NCBI GenBank assembly: GCA_963796125.1
Contig: CAWCKM010000045.1
Coordinates: 1-64,000 of the forward strand
From: DASPRG01 sp963796125
GTDB taxonomy: Bacteria > Nitrospirota > Thermodesulfovibrionia > Thermodesulfovibrionales > SM23-35
Length of the DNA: 64,000 nt
Direction of reading: 5' to 3'
In this document: piece after piece, positions 17,418-28,429 of the stretch
Layout of the letters: each line of letters starts with the position of its first letter
Position numbering within the stretch: the stretch's first letter is position 1
Program-made: the position numbers and the translations under genes
The notes under the pieces: generated by a model
What the model was told of the DNA's origin: nothing
What the model saw: only the letters and a program-made list of their open reading frames with translations
The model's database searches: none

Positions 17418-19295
17418 GCAATTTTTATTTCTTCAACAGAAGCTTCATCCTCTAAGGTGGTGATATCTCCTACAGGTTTGTCCTGAATTATCGCTTTTAA
17501 AATTCTCCGCATGATCTTGCCAGACCGCGTCTTTGGAAGTTTTGCAACAAAGTAGATCTCCTTGGGTGTTGCAATAGGGCCTATCTGTATCCGAATGCTT
17601 TCAATGATTTTTTCTTTGATCTTTTCTTCAGGTTTATATCCTTCTTTAAGAATCACGAAGAGGACGATAGCTTCTCCCTTTACGGGATCAGGCATACCAA
17701 CAACAGCGGCTTCGGCTGCAAAAGGTGTTGCAACAACAGCACTCTCTATCTCAGCAGTGCCGATTCTGTGTCCGGCCACCTTTAATATCTCATCCGCTCT
17801 TCCAAGAAGCCAGAAATATCCTTCCTCATCTTTCATTGCATAATCGGCTGTGTAATACATCCCTTTGAATCTCGACCAGTATGTATCTCTGTAACGGGCC
17901 GGATCCTTATAGATATCCATTAACATTCCAGGCCAGGGCTTCCTTATAACCAAATAGCCTTTCGTCCCGGGACCTACAGGATTTCCGGAATCATCCACCA
18001 CCTCTGCATCAATACCCGGTAATGGCAGGGTGGCTGACCCAGGCTTGAGGGGAACAAGTTCTAATCCTGGAGCAGGGGATATCATGATCCCCCCTGTTTC
18101 TGTCTGCCACCATGTATCAACAATCGGGCACTTCTCATTCCCAATATTTTTGTAATACCATTCCCATACCTCCGGATTAATGGCCTCACCAACAGTTCCA
18201 AGAATCTGCAGGCTGTTTAAATCATGTTTTCTTATCCATTCTTCTCCATACCGGATGAACATCCTGAGGGCTGTCGGAGAGGTATACAAAATTGTCACCC
18301 CATATTTTTCTATAATCTCCCACCATTTATCGAGGTAAGGATAATCCGGGGATCCTTCATACACAACGATCGTTGCACCATGGAGTAAAGGCGCATACAC
18401 TATTTCTGAGTGGCCTGTGACCCAGCCTACATCTGCAGTACACCAGTATATGGACTCGTCGGAAATATTGAAAACCCACTTGTATGTTGCATAGTTGTAA
18501 ACCAAATAACCTCCGGTGGAGTGAACGATTCCCTTGGGTTTTCCTGTCGTACCCGATGTATAGAGGATGTACAGCGGATGGGTAGCTTCAACAGGTTCAG
18601 GTTCAACATATTTTTCTGCACTCCTTCAACAATTCTTGGTAAAGTAAATCTCGTCCTTCCTCGATATTTACCTCCTTTTCGGTCCTCTTTATGAGAATTA
18701 CCTTTTCGATGGTGGGAGTGAGCTTCAGGGTATCATCAACAATCTCCTTCAGGGGAACAAACTTCCCTCTCCTTATTCCGAAGTCTGCTGTTATCAAGAC
18801 CTTTGCACCTGTGTCGTTAATCCTGTCTGCTAAAGCCTTGCTGCTGAATCCTGAAAAGACAACCGTATGAATAGCACCGATCCTTACGGTTGCGAGCATT
18901 GATATCACGAGTTCCGGAATCATGGGCAGATAAAGAACTACGATATCACCTTTCTTGACGCCAATATTTTTCAGGACAGAGGCAAATCTGTTTACCTCCC
19001 AATAGAGTTGGGCATAACTGTATGATTTTGTATTCCCCTGTTCGTCTTCCCAATATATTGCCACTTTATTTTTTCGCCATGAATGCAGATGGACATCTAA
19101 ACATCCATAGGAGGCATTGAGCAGACCACCTGCAAACCACCGTGCATAGGGATCTTCCCATTGGAGAACAGTATCCCAGCGTTTAAACCAGGGGATTTTC
19201 TCTGCTTCTTTCTCCCAGAACTTCTCTAAATTTGAAATTGCATTCTGTTGAAATTCAATATACCGTTTGGTAGGGTAAAACTTCTTTCCTTCCAT
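17165..19295 (-). CDS. acs: Acetyl-CoA synthetase (one frameshift, missing normal stop)
   Basis: AMP-forming acetate activation. Blocks include RWFAGGLLNASYGCLD, the AMP-binding loop YTSGTTGKPKGIVHS, WWQTETGGIMI, YYTADYA, GRADEILKVAGHRI and the catalytic-lysine end KTRSGKIMRR. The frame break near 18612 (one extra base) splits the coding region just before the YTSGTTGKPKG loop. The conserved protein should end near 17390, after EEFKRILEGN. No stop occurs there and the frame runs antisense into mqnA as far as 17165. The ATG at 19295 has AGGAG ten bases upstream. Confidence 0.9.
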
Positions 19296-19328
19296 AAGCT
19301 TCTAGTCTCCTGAGAAATGCAAAGGTAT

Positions 19329-19551
19329 TTTGTTTCGTATTATAGCACGCATCTCCGATAAGGTGATAAAGATATTCTGTTTTAAGAATGTCATTCTGGC
19401 TTGTCCAGAATCTTTCCGACTTGCTCGGAATCTGAAGAAGGATTCTCTCCTCAGCGAGTCGCCCGAGGCGACCCGTCAAGCGGGAATGACTGTTGATTTA
19501 GCACTTTAGCACATAAGGCAAATGCTCATATGATTTGTTTCGTATTATAGC
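19329..19551. repeat. 18-bp direct repeats enclosing a GTCATTC palindromic unit
   Basis: TTTGTTTCGTATTATAGC occurs exactly at 19329-19346 and 19534-19551. Between them is a GTCATTCTGG...CGGGAATGAC unit (19390-19490), containing GTCCAGAATC and GTCGCCCGAGGCGAC subrepeats. A further GTCATTCCAGC...GGGAATC unit is at 19575-19600. The whole 428-base gap before 19724 contains no gene that I can see. Confidence 0.65.
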
Positions 19552-19723
19552 TAGCGAACTCTGTCCTCATAATTGTCATTCCAGCTTGCCGGGAATCTTT
19601 CTTTTCTCCTCGAATTACTAAATCCCAAACTGAAAGCGACAGCGAGGAAGCATGTTCAGTAACCTCTGACAGTATTCTGTACCTTGCCTTGCCAAACAGA
19701 CTTTCAGGGTGGTATTCTTAGCT

Positions 19724-21631
19724 ATGAATCTTTCGTCTTTTCAGAAACCAAGCCGGTATATAAACCATGAGATTAATACTATTTACAAGGAAGCTCCTCT
19801 AAAGGTGGCTTTGGCATTTCCAGATGTGTATGAGATTGGGATGTCACATCTCGGACTCAAAATACTTTACAAGATAATCAATGATCTTTCCTTTGCTTCT
19901 GCAGAAAGGGTTTTTTCTCCATGGCTTGATCTTGAGGCAGAAATGAGGGCCAGGGGGATACCCCTTTCTTCTTTGGAATCAAAACGTCCGTTAAAAGAGT
20001 TTGATGTCGTTGGTTTTAGCCTTCAGTATGAGCTTTCCTATACAACGGTCCTTAATATGCTCGATCTTGGAGGTATTCCACTCAGGACTGAGGAGAGAAA
20101 TAATGTATCTTTAAACTATCCGCTTATCATTGCCGGCGGTCCATGTACTGTCAATCCAGCACCCATGTCTCCCTTTATCGACGCATTCTTGATTGGCGAT
20201 GGTGAAGAGGCTATCAGGGATATACTGGATACAGTTTACCAGTGGAAAAAGAGTGGAGAAAGAAGAAAGGAATCCATCCTTTTTGCTTTATCTGAAATCG
20301 AAGGAATATATGTACCCTCTATTCAAGAGTTCAAAGTTTTCTGACTCGTCACTCCTCACTTGTCACTCGTCACTGATTAAGAGGCGTTTCATACATTCCC
20401 TTGATGAAGCACCATATCCTGACAAACCAATCGTCCCCTATGCATCGATAGTCCATGACAGGATCAATGTTGAGGTTTCGAGGGGATGCTCGAGAGGCTG
20501 CAGGTTCTGTCAGGCAGGCATGATTTACAGGCCGGTTCGTGAGAGAAGTCCGGGGAGGGTGTTAGAGATCGCAGAAAGCTCCTTGAGGAACACAGGACAC
20601 GAAGAGGTTTCCTTCACATCACTGAGCGCAGGCGACTATAGTTGTCTTTTGGAGGTTGTAAAGGATTTTAATCGAAGATTTTTAAAGGACAAGATTGCCC
20701 TTTCACTTCCTTCTCTCAGGGTAGCTTCGATACATGCTGAACTCCTGAGAGAAATACGTTCTGTAAGGAAGACAGGTTTTACCATCGCGCCTGAGGCAGG
20801 CAGCGAGAGACTGAGGAAGGTCATCAATAAAGATTTTTCTGAAGAGGATTATGAAAAGTCACTGGAAGCGCTTTTTGAGGAAGGATGGCACAACGTAAAA
20901 CTCTATTTCATGATCGGGCTTCCAACAGAAGAAGATGAGGATATAGAGGCGACCTAATGATGGTCAAGAAAGCGCTGAGGATTGCAAAACAGCATACGAG
21001 GAGGTTTGTCAATATTAATGTTGGCGTTTCTCCTTTTGTACCGAAACCTCATACCCCTTTTCAGTGGTATGGGCAGGACACTCCTGATGAACTGAGACGG
21101 AAAAGAGATTATCTAAGGGATACCCTGACAAAAAAAGGATTTCATGTTAAATCTCATGATGTAAGAATGAGTCTTCTTGAAGCTGCCTTCTCACGAGGGG
21201 ATGAAACCCTTGCTGCCCTTGTTGAAAAAGCCTGGTTGCTGGGGTGCAGGCTTGATGGATGGTCAGATGTCTTCGATATGCAAAAATGGGAAACGGCGAT
21301 GGATCTTACAGGGATAAGTGCAGCAGATTTTGCAGCAAAGACTTATGAGAGATCGGATAAACTCCCATGGGAACATATAGACATAGGTGTGACAAAAGAG
21401 TTCCTGTGGAAGGAAAATCAGAGGGCAGTCGAAGCCTGTATAACTCCTGATTGCAGCAAGTTTTGCCAGAACTGCGGACTCGGTTGCCATACTGATACGG
21501 AGAAGGGGAGAAACGGTGAAGGGGAGGGAATAAAACAAAGTGAACCCTTTGAACTGTTACCGCATCTTCGGAGCAATGCTTCTCCGATTCATAGTCATCG
21601 GCAGTTTAAGCCTGTTAGAGATAAGGGTTGA
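19724..21631 (+). CDS. B12-binding-type radical SAM protein (TIGR03960 family, frameshifted)
   Basis: The N-terminal part (VALAFPDVYEIGMSHLG, GGPCTVNPAPMSPF) is a B12-binding-like domain. The middle has VSRGCSRGCRFCQAG, the CxxxCxxC cluster of radical SAM enzymes, and FTIAPEAGSERLR. The C-terminal part has PHTPFQWYGQ and a cysteine-rich CSKFCQNCGLGC end. Frame breaks are near 20300-20380 and near 20955. The first coincides with an extra tract of TCACT-type repeats (20340-20381). The substrate of the family is unknown; it is nearly always paired with DUF2344 and often rng, as here. Confidence 0.85.
20340..20381. repeat. TCACT-rich tract inserted in the radical SAM gene
   Basis: A run of short direct repeats (ACTCGTCACTCCTCACTTGTCACTCGTCACTGA pattern, roughly eight-base units) separates the EIEGIYVPS block from KRRFIHSLDEAPYPDKP, which are adjacent in the family. 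Similar GTCAGGAGTCA units flank the repeat in lpxK. Confidence 0.6.
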
Positions 21632-22265
21632 ATTCTCAAAGACAGGAAGGTTGAGACATCTCTCGCATCTTGAACTTATGGCAGTTTTACATCGAGCAAT
21701 GAAGAGAGCAGCCTTTCCTGTTGTATATTCAGAGGGATATCATCCTTCTCCAAAAATATCTTTTGGTCCTCCCCTCGGAGTTGGGATTGGAGGTCTCAGT
21801 GAATATTTTGATATGGAAATAGTCCCGCCTTTTGATATCATTATGAACAGGAAAAAGTTGAACAGCACACTCCCTGAGGGAGTTTCAGTAAAAGATATAG
21901 CAGTCATTTCATCAAAGGAGGAATCTCTCAGCAGCTTTATAACAAGGTATAAATATGAAGTAAAAGGCAGGGATTTTTCACATATGAATAGTTTCCTTGA
22001 AGAAAAGGATATGCAGGTTCAGAGAGAACGGGTTGTCGTAAACATCAGGGCAATGGTTGAAGAAGCAAGACAGATAGATGACGATACGCTGCATGTTGTT
22101 GTTGTGGATCAGGGAGATGTGAAAGTGAGAATCGGAGAACTTTTCCCTATGATCTTTCAAGCGCCTTTAAAAGAGTTAAAAATAACAAGGTTGGCCCTTT
22201 ATGGATGGAAAAGCGGATGGGTAAAACCCCTTGAACGGAGTTCACAATGGACAGCGAAATCCTGA
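21576..22265 (+). CDS. DUF2344 / TIGR03936 radical-SAM-linked protein
   Basis: About 229 residues beginning with the family signature EIRVEFSKTGRLRHLSHLELM, then AFPVVYSEGYHPSPKISFGPPLGVGI. The start is uncertain: the frame opens at a GTG (21540), and the ATG at 21576 has GGAG just upstream. Both positions overlap the 3' end of the radical SAM gene in another frame. In many genomes the two are fused or overlapping and sit before rng and ribosomal protein L21. The function is unknown but linked to RNase G or ribosome biology by neighbourhood only. Confidence 0.85.
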   Translation: MLLRFIVIGSLSLLEIRVEFSKTGRLRHLSHLELMAVLHRAMKRAAFPVVYSEGYHPSPKISFGPPLGVGIGGLSEYFDMEIVPPFDIIMNRKKLNSTLPEGVSVKDIAVISSKEESLSSFITRYKYEVKGRDFSHMNSFLEEKDMQVQRERVVVNIRAMVEEARQIDDDTLHVVVVDQGDVKVRIGELFPMIFQAPLKELKITRLALYGWKSGWVKPLERSSQWTAKS

Positions 22266-23755
22266 TTAACGTAACGCCTGAGGAGACCAGAGTTGCCTTG
22301 CTTGAGGGAGGTCTGGTTGTCGAGTTTTATGTGGAGAGAAAGCATGATGCAAGTCTTGTGGGGAATATTTACAAAGGCAGGGTCTTGAAAATTCTTCCGG
22401 GTATGCAATCAGCTTTTGTTGACATCGGTCTCGAAAAAGCGGCTTTTCTCTATATTAGTGATATCAGGGCTGACATAGCTGATATAGAAGAGTATGCACC
22501 GTTCGTCGAAGAGAAAGACAATCCTCTTGATCTGGTTTCAAAGAGAGGGAAACCAGAATTTACTATAGAAGACCTTGTCCAGGAAGGGCAGGAAATACTT
22601 GTCCAGGTGTCAAAGGACCCTCTTGGGAGTAAGGGAGCCCGCCTTACGTCATATGTGACTCTTCCGGGCAGATATCTTGTGCTCATGCCCAATGTGGAAC
22701 ATATAGGTATCTCACGAAGGATTCCAGACGAGGAAGAGAGAGCAAGACTCAGAGGTATTGTCGAAGGGATGCGGCCAAGAGGTTATGGACTTATTATACG
22801 AACAGCAAGTGAAGGTTCTACCGAAGAAGATATTAAGAAAGACCTTGAGTTCCTTCTCCTTTTATGGGAAACAATATTGAAAAAGAGAGACAAAGTTACC
22901 GCACCCTCACTTCTTTACAGTGACCTCGACCTTGTATTCAGGAGCGTAAGGGACCTTATGAGCCCGGATGTCAAAAGGCTCGTTATAGACTCTGAAGAAG
23001 AGCATGAAAAGCTGAAAGATTTTGTCAGGACCAACTTTGAGAAGCTTCTCGGTAAAATAGATCTCTATGAAGGTACGGAACCTATATTTGATGCCTTCGG
23101 AATAGAAATTGACATATCGAGAGCTCTCGGAAGAAAGGTATGGTTGAAATCCGGTGGTTATATCATTATTGACCAGACAGAGGCGATGACTGTCATAGAC
23201 GTGAATACAGGTAAATTTGTCGGGAAAGAAGAGCTTGAAGATACTATATTTAAAACCAATATTGAGGCAGTCAAGGAGATAGCATACCAGATAAGACTCA
23301 GGAACCTTGGCGGCATTATCATAGTAGATTTTATAGATATGGAACGACCTGAGAACAAGGAAAAAGTGTTCAATGCTTTCGTAGATGCAATGAAAAAAGA
23401 TAAAGCCAAAAATACAATATCTCATATAACGGAACTCGGACTTATACAGATGACAAGGAAACGGGTAAGAGAAAGCCTTGGAAGAATACTCTGCGAAGCC
23501 TGTCCGTATTGTGAGGGCAAGGGCTTTGTCAAGTCACCCAGGACACTCTGTTATGAAATATTCAGAAAGATAAAGAAGATCGCAGGACGCAGAGGAGAGA
23601 GGATTATTGTTACAGCCCATCCCCTGGTTGCAGAGCTTCTCTCTGATGAAGAAAGACCGGGTCTGGAAGTCATAGAAAATTTATACAATGTGAAAGTCAC
23701 CGTAAGGGAGAATCGAAATTTCCATCAGGAGAACTATGAAGTATCGGTGCTATAA
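22247..23755 (+). CDS. rng: Ribonuclease G/E family endoribonuclease
   Basis: Intact, 502 residues. An S1-like RNA-binding region is visible near the start (GNIYKGRVLKILPGMQSAFVDIGLEKAAFLY). The metal-binding catalytic aspartates lie in AMTVIDVNTGKFVG and IIIVDFIDME. A zinc-link-like CEACPYCEGKG lies near residue 420. It is RNase G-sized and lacks the long RNase E scaffold. It processes rRNA and mRNA in the cytoplasm. The ATG has GGAG seven bases upstream and overlaps the DUF2344 stop by 19 bases. The usual downstream rplU and rpmA are absent. Confidence 0.95.
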   Translation: MDSEILINVTPEETRVALLEGGLVVEFYVERKHDASLVGNIYKGRVLKILPGMQSAFVDIGLEKAAFLYISDIRADIADIEEYAPFVEEKDNPLDLVSKRGKPEFTIEDLVQEGQEILVQVSKDPLGSKGARLTSYVTLPGRYLVLMPNVEHIGISRRIPDEEERARLRGIVEGMRPRGYGLIIRTASEGSTEEDIKKDLEFLLLLWETILKKRDKVTAPSLLYSDLDLVFRSVRDLMSPDVKRLVIDSEEEHEKLKDFVRTNFEKLLGKIDLYEGTEPIFDAFGIEIDISRALGRKVWLKSGGYIIIDQTEAMTVIDVNTGKFVGKEELEDTIFKTNIEAVKEIAYQIRLRNLGGIIIVDFIDMERPENKEKVFNAFVDAMKKDKAKNTISHITELGLIQMTRKRVRESLGRILCEACPYCEGKGFVKSPRTLCYEIFRKIKKIAGRRGERIIVTAHPLVAELLSDEERPGLEVIENLYNVKVTVRENRNFHQENYEVSVL

Positions 23756-23790
23756 CAAACAGTTAAAGGGAATGCAAAATGAAGCAAAAT

Positions 23791-23950
23791 GTCATTGCGA
23801 AGATTAAAAATTCCATCTGAAGATCGTGATTTCATTAGTTCTTTAATCAAGATTGCTTCGTCGTCCCGAAGGCTTTCGGGACTCCTCGCAATGACAGGAA
23901 CGTGGCGTCATTGCTCAATTTGTCATTGCGAGCGTAGCGAAGCAATCTCT
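23791..23950. repeat. GTCATTGCGA-type dispersed repeat cluster
   Basis: Several GTCATTGCGA/TCGCAATGAC units, with CCCGAAGGCTTTCGGG between them and AGCGTAGCGAAGCAATCTC at the end. They occupy the 254-base gap between rng and larE. REP-like elements of this type are common across bacteria. Confidence 0.75.
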
Positions 23951-24009
23951 TATTTGGACACTGATGGGCGACAATAAATTAACGAACCTGATTAGAAATC
24001 CTTAAAGAT

Positions 24010-24795
24010 ATGCAAAGTGCTGTTCTTGCTTATTCGGGAGGTGTCGACAGCACATTGCTCCTCAAGGCACTACGGATATCTGGCATAAAAACCCTTGCCA
24101 TTACGGCTGTATCAGACATAACTCCGCATGGTGATTTGCTTATAGCAAAGAAGATGACGGCAGAACTGGGGATAGAGCACAGGATTATAGAAACTGACGA
24201 ACTTTCGATTGAAGAATTCGTTAGTAATACACCGGAGAGATGCTTTTTCTGCAAGGATAAGCGATTTAAACTATTTGCTGACTTAACTATATCTGAGGGG
24301 TATGCGTTTTTACTCGATGGAAGTAATGTGGATGACTCTTTGGATTATCGACCTGGTATGAGGGCAGCGGCAAAATATCATGTGAGGAGTCCCTTGACTG
24401 AGGCAGGTCTTTCAAAAAAGGAGGTCAGAGAGATCTCGAGACAACTTGGTCTTCAGACATGGGACAAATCCTCTTCTCCCTGCCTCGCTTCACGGTTTCC
24501 TTATGGACAACGAATAACAAAAGATGCTTTGAAAAGGATAGAGGTAGCAGAAGAATTCCTTAGGGGACTCGGATTCCAGGAGGTACGGGTGAGAGACCAC
24601 GACATGGTTGCGAGGATAGAAGTTCATGAAAAAGAGATTAGCCGCTTCTTGACGCCGGAAAATAGAAGCCTTATTTCTGAAAAACTGAAATTTTTTGGAT
24701 ATAAATTTGTATCTCTTGACCTTGATGGTTACAGAATGGGAAGTATGAACAGGATGCTTGAAAAAGAACATTTACTTAAGGGGGAATATGCCTAA
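24010..24795 (+). CDS. larE: LarE-like ATP-dependent sacrificial sulfur transferase
   Basis: A 261-residue PP-loop enzyme. AYSGGVDSTLLLKAL is the ATP-pyrophosphatase loop; PERCFFCKDKRF and SSPCLASRFPYG hold the conserved cysteines, the last matching the sacrificial sulfur donor of LarE. LarE thiolates pyridinium dicarboxylate to make the nickel-pincer cofactor used by lactate racemase-type enzymes. LarB, LarC and LarA are not in the window, so the user enzyme is unknown. It overlaps the next gene by eight bases. Confidence 0.88.
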   Translation: MQSAVLAYSGGVDSTLLLKALRISGIKTLAITAVSDITPHGDLLIAKKMTAELGIEHRIIETDELSIEEFVSNTPERCFFCKDKRFKLFADLTISEGYAFLLDGSNVDDSLDYRPGMRAAAKYHVRSPLTEAGLSKKEVREISRQLGLQTWDKSSSPCLASRFPYGQRITKDALKRIEVAEEFLRGLGFQEVRVRDHDMVARIEVHEKEISRFLTPENRSLISEKLKFFGYKFVSLDLDGYRMGSMNRMLEKEHLLKGEYA

Positions 24796-25583
24796 TATAT
24801 TGAATAGTATGGGTTGGGTTAACAGATTATTTCTTATTCTTTTGGTTCTTTTCGTATATTCATGTTCAGGGAAACCAGATACAGTTAAACCTGTTGAGAC
24901 TTTTGAGCCTGAAAAAGCCTTTGAAAAGGCGAATGAACTTCTGGAGAAGAAAAATTATGAGGAGGCAAGGACTGCATTTCTTGAGATTAAAAATAGAGAT
25001 ACATCCCGGAAATTTGCACCCCTTGCCCAGCTTAAGATTGCAGATTCCTATGTGAAAGAGGGAGAATCTGAGCTTGCTATTGCTGAGTTCAGGCAGTTTC
25101 CTTGAGGCATATCCAGACCATAAGTATGCTGTGTATGCCCAGTACCAGATTGCTTCTGTTTATTTCGATCAGATAGAAGGTCCTGAGCGTGGATACAGCG
25201 GTGCTGCCAGGGCCCTTGAAGAATTTGAGAAACTTAAAACGATGTATCCGAGAAACCCGTACAGGGAGGTTGTCGACACCAAGATTCAAAAATGCAGGAA
25301 TGTGATAGCGGGTTACGAATTCCTTGTGGGAGAGTTCTATTATAAGAAAGGCTCCTTCAATGCAGCAGTCAATAGATTCGCAGGAATATTAAAAACCTAC
25401 CCTGATTATCAGAGAGAGGCTGAAGTGCTCTTTTATATCGGGATGTCATATAAGAACCTTGGTCGGAAAGATAAGGCATCAGAGTACCTCAACAGACTGG
25501 TCGAGAAATATCCGAACAATAAATTTGCTGCTGATGCAAAGAAAGAACTTGCCAAATCAAGTCATAGAGCCACCCCCACCTAA
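24788..25583 (+). CDS. bamD: BamD/YfiO-like outer membrane assembly lipoprotein (frameshifted)
   Basis: The ATG at 24788 follows GGGGG and overlaps larE. A lipoprotein signal (RLFLILLVLFVYSCSG) ends with a lipobox cysteine. TPR-like repeats follow: EKANELLEKKNYEEARTAF, then after a frame break near 25090, DHKYAVYAQYQIASVYF and AEVLFYIGMSYKNLGRKDKASEYLNRLVEKYP. BamD anchors the BAM complex at the outer membrane. The last residues (SHRATPT) are coded by the left edge of a palindromic element that supplies the stop codon. Confidence 0.85.
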
Positions 25584-25616
25584 CCCTCCCCCCTCGAAGG
25601 GGAGAGGGAGAGGGGT
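25571..25616. repeat. C/G-rich palindromic element at the bamD/siroheme-gene junction
   Basis: CACCCCCACC...CCCTCCCCCCTCGAAGGGGAGAGGG...AGGGG, same family as the lpxK and mqnA copies but with an imperfect centre. It provides the bamD stop and lies directly before the next reading frame, which lacks a start codon. Confidence 0.8.
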
Positions 25617-25622
25617 CGGAAC

Positions 25623-26273
25623 CACTCACTCTATTATCCTGCATTTCTAAATCTTAAAGGTAAAAAGACTGTTGTAGTTGGAGGTGGTAAGAGTTGCCGA
25701 GAGAAAGATCTTGGCGCTTCTTAAGACTGGAGCAGATGTAACTGTCATAAGTCCTGAAATTACAAAAAGGATTGCAGGAGAAAAACTAAAAGGCAGGATA
25801 AAACATATTTCAAGACAATACCGGAAGGGTGATGTAAAAAATACTTTCCTTGTAATTGCAGCAACAGATTCTCAGGAGATAAATAAAAAAGTTTCTGAAG
25901 ATGCCCCTTGTCTTGTGAATGTTGTTGACACTCCATCCTTATGCAATTTCATAGTTCCTTCAGTTATGCAACGAGGTCCTCTGACTATTGCTGTCTCAAC
26001 GAGCGGTATCAGCCCTGCCCTCTCAAAATCAATCCGTCAGGAACTTGAAAGGCTTTATGGACCTGAATTTGCGGAGTATTTGCAATTAGTCGAAAAGATA
26101 CGGAAAAAGGCAATGAAAAAATCCCTGATAAAGAGCAGAGAACGAGGTTCCTTAAAAGCATAGCATCAGAAGAGATGATAAGGAAATTAAGGGAGCAGGG
26201 GGCTCAAACAGTTGCGAGAGGAACCGCAAAGAGCGAAGAGCATAGAGCGCAAAAAAGAGAACGGAATTTTTAA
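25623..26273 (+). CDS. Precorrin-2 dehydrogenase / siroheme synthase N-terminal type (frameshifted)
   Basis: YYPAFLNLKGKKTVVVGGG opens the NAD-binding domain typical of CysG-N/SirC/Met8. VAERKILALLKTGADVTVISPE and FLVIAATDSQEIN follow, then NFIVPSVMQRGPLTIAVSTSGISPALSKSIR. Frame breaks are near 25690 (one extra A) and 26118. The frame ends at 26271-26273 after LREQGAQTVAR. The enzyme oxidises precorrin-2 on the way to sirohaem or haem d1. No ATG, GTG or TTG lies between the bamD stop and the first conserved residues, so the 5' end seems altered by the palindromic element. Confidence 0.8.
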
Positions 26274-26370
26274 ATGTCACAAGAGTAATTTTAGACCAGG
26301 TATCTCAAGACATCATTTCAAAAGTGCCTTACAGAATAGAGCCCTTTTATTTATAATATTTTTATATCTT

Positions 26371-28303
26371 ATGAAAAAATTATCTTTTCTTCTTTGGATC
26401 TTTCTGGCAATTCTCTTTTCTGCTATCCTTTGCGATTGTTACAGGAATTCTTAATCCCCAGGAAAAGGTAAACGCTATCTGGTTAATTACTGCGGCTGCA
26501 TGCTTCTATGTGCTTGCATACAGATTTTATGGAGCTTTCCTTGCTTCTAAAGTAGCAACCCTCGATGACATGCGGATAACTCCTGCTTATCGTCTGAATG
26601 ATGGAAAGAATTTTTATCCCACAAACAAGTGGGTCCTTTTTGGTCATCATTTTGCAGCTATAGCAGGGGCTGGGCCACTTATAGGTCCTGTTTTAGCAGC
26701 CCAGTTCGGCTATTTGCCGGGCTTCCTGTGGATTCTTATCGGGGCGGCTCTTGCAGGCGGCGTCCATGATTTTATTATCCTTACTGCCTCTGTGAGGAGA
26801 GACGGAAAATCCCTTGCTCAGATTGCAAAGGAAGAAGTCGGACCTGTAACAGGAGGGGCTGCTCTTATTGCCATTCTCTTTATCCTGACAGTTGCCATTG
26901 CAGGATTGGGTCTTGCGGTCATTAACTCGCTCTTTTACAACCCCTGGGGGACTTTTATCATAGGAATGACAATCCCTATCGCCCTCTTTATGGGTATATA
27001 CCTGAAATCGGTAAAACCGGCCAGAATAGGCGGAATTTCCTTGCTTGGATTTGCCCTGCTTTTTCTGACGGTAATTTTAGGAAAGGTTATTCCTTCATCC
27101 CCCCTGTCCCCTCTTTTTAATCTGGATAAAAACACGTTATCAATCCTGCTCGCAGCGTATGGATTTATTGCCTCTGTTCTGCCTGTATGGATGCTCCTTG
27201 CTCCAAGGGATTATCTTTCTTCTTTCATGAAAATAGGAGTCATATTCCTTCTTGCCATCGGTGTTTTATCTGTGGCTCCTGTTCTCAGCATGCCACCTAT
27301 TACACGGTTTATCCATGGCGGAGGACCCATAATCCCCGGAACCCTATTCCCCTTTGTTTTTATAACAATCGCATGCGGGGCAATATCGGGATTCCATTCT
27401 CTTATCTCTTCAGGGACAACTCCGAAAATGATAGAGAAAGAGAGTTATATAAGGCCAATAGGATATGGAGCTATGCTTGTAGAGGGATTTGTTGCAATTA
27501 TGGCGTTGGTTGCAGCAGGAGTTTTGATCCCGGGAGATTACTTTGCCATCAATACTGCACTTTCTTCCTCAGAACTTGCCTCCCTTGGATTTCCTGTACA
27601 TAAGATAAAGGAGCTATCAGTCACAATTGGAGTTGATCTGGCAGGAAGACCGGGTGGGGCTGTTTCCCTGGCTGTTGGCATGGCATCCATATTTTCCTCC
27701 ATTCCTTTTCTCAAGCATCTCATGGCTTACTGGTATCAATTTGCACTCATGTTTGAGGCCCTTTTTATCCTTACTACTATTGATGCCGGGACAAGGGTTG
27801 CCCGGTACGTTGTACAGGAACTTGGAGGTTATGTCTACAAGCCTTTTGGAAGTCTCAGATCGATGTCAGGGAGCATTATAGCCAGTTTCATGGTTGTCTT
27901 CGCATGGGGGTATTTCATCTATACTGGTTCTATATCAACTATCTGGCCTATGTTTGGAACAGCTAATCAACTCCTGGGAATGCTTGCCCTTTGCATAGGA
28001 ACGACTTTGATAATAAAGATGGGCAAAGCAAAATACATCTGGGTGACGTTGGTTCCAATGCTTTTCATGGCATCAACAACCTTTACAGCATCTGTCCAGC
28101 TTATTCAGGACTTTACTGCCAAGGCATCAACATCTCCAGATCCACTTACATTCCAAATTAACGCCTTTTTAATGGGAGTAATGCTTATTCTTACTGCGGT
28201 AGTACTTATCGATTCAGTAATTAAATGGTACGGTTATCTCGTTAAGAAGCGGCCTATAGAGACAACAGAGGTGACTGTTTATTCCTCACAAAGAACCAAC
28301 TGA
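26371..28303 (+). CDS. cstA: CstA-family transporter (one frameshift near the start)
   Basis: A protein of about 640 residues with 14 or more membrane segments. The first helix starts at ATG 26371; after a break near 26430 the frame continues AIVTGILNPQEKVNAIWL. CstA blocks are DGKNFYPTNKWVLFGHHFAAIAGAGPLIGPVLAAQFGY, GGVHDF, GAISGFHSLISSGTTPK and TIDAGTRVARY. CstA imports peptides or pyruvate at the inner membrane, often under carbon limitation. No ribosome site is evident. It converges on the multihaem cytochrome. Confidence 0.9.
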
Positions 28304-28372
28304 GTTGTCGTCAGTAATCTCTTCTTGCCTCTCTCTCAAAGAGAATTTTCCGGTTTTGGCATGGATAAATGT

Positions 28373-28422
28373 ATAACCTCTCCCATCCTCCCCTTACTAT
28401 AGGGGAGGTATGGAGAGGTTAT
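28373..28422. terminator. Long hairpin between convergent cstA and cytochrome genes
   Basis: ATAACCTCTCC...CCTCCCC and GGGGAGG...GGAGAGGTTAT form an almost complete 20-bp stem with a six-base centre. It is correctly placed to terminate both converging genes, although it also resembles the C/G-rich element family. Confidence 0.6.
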
Positions 28423-28429
28423 ATTCTCT

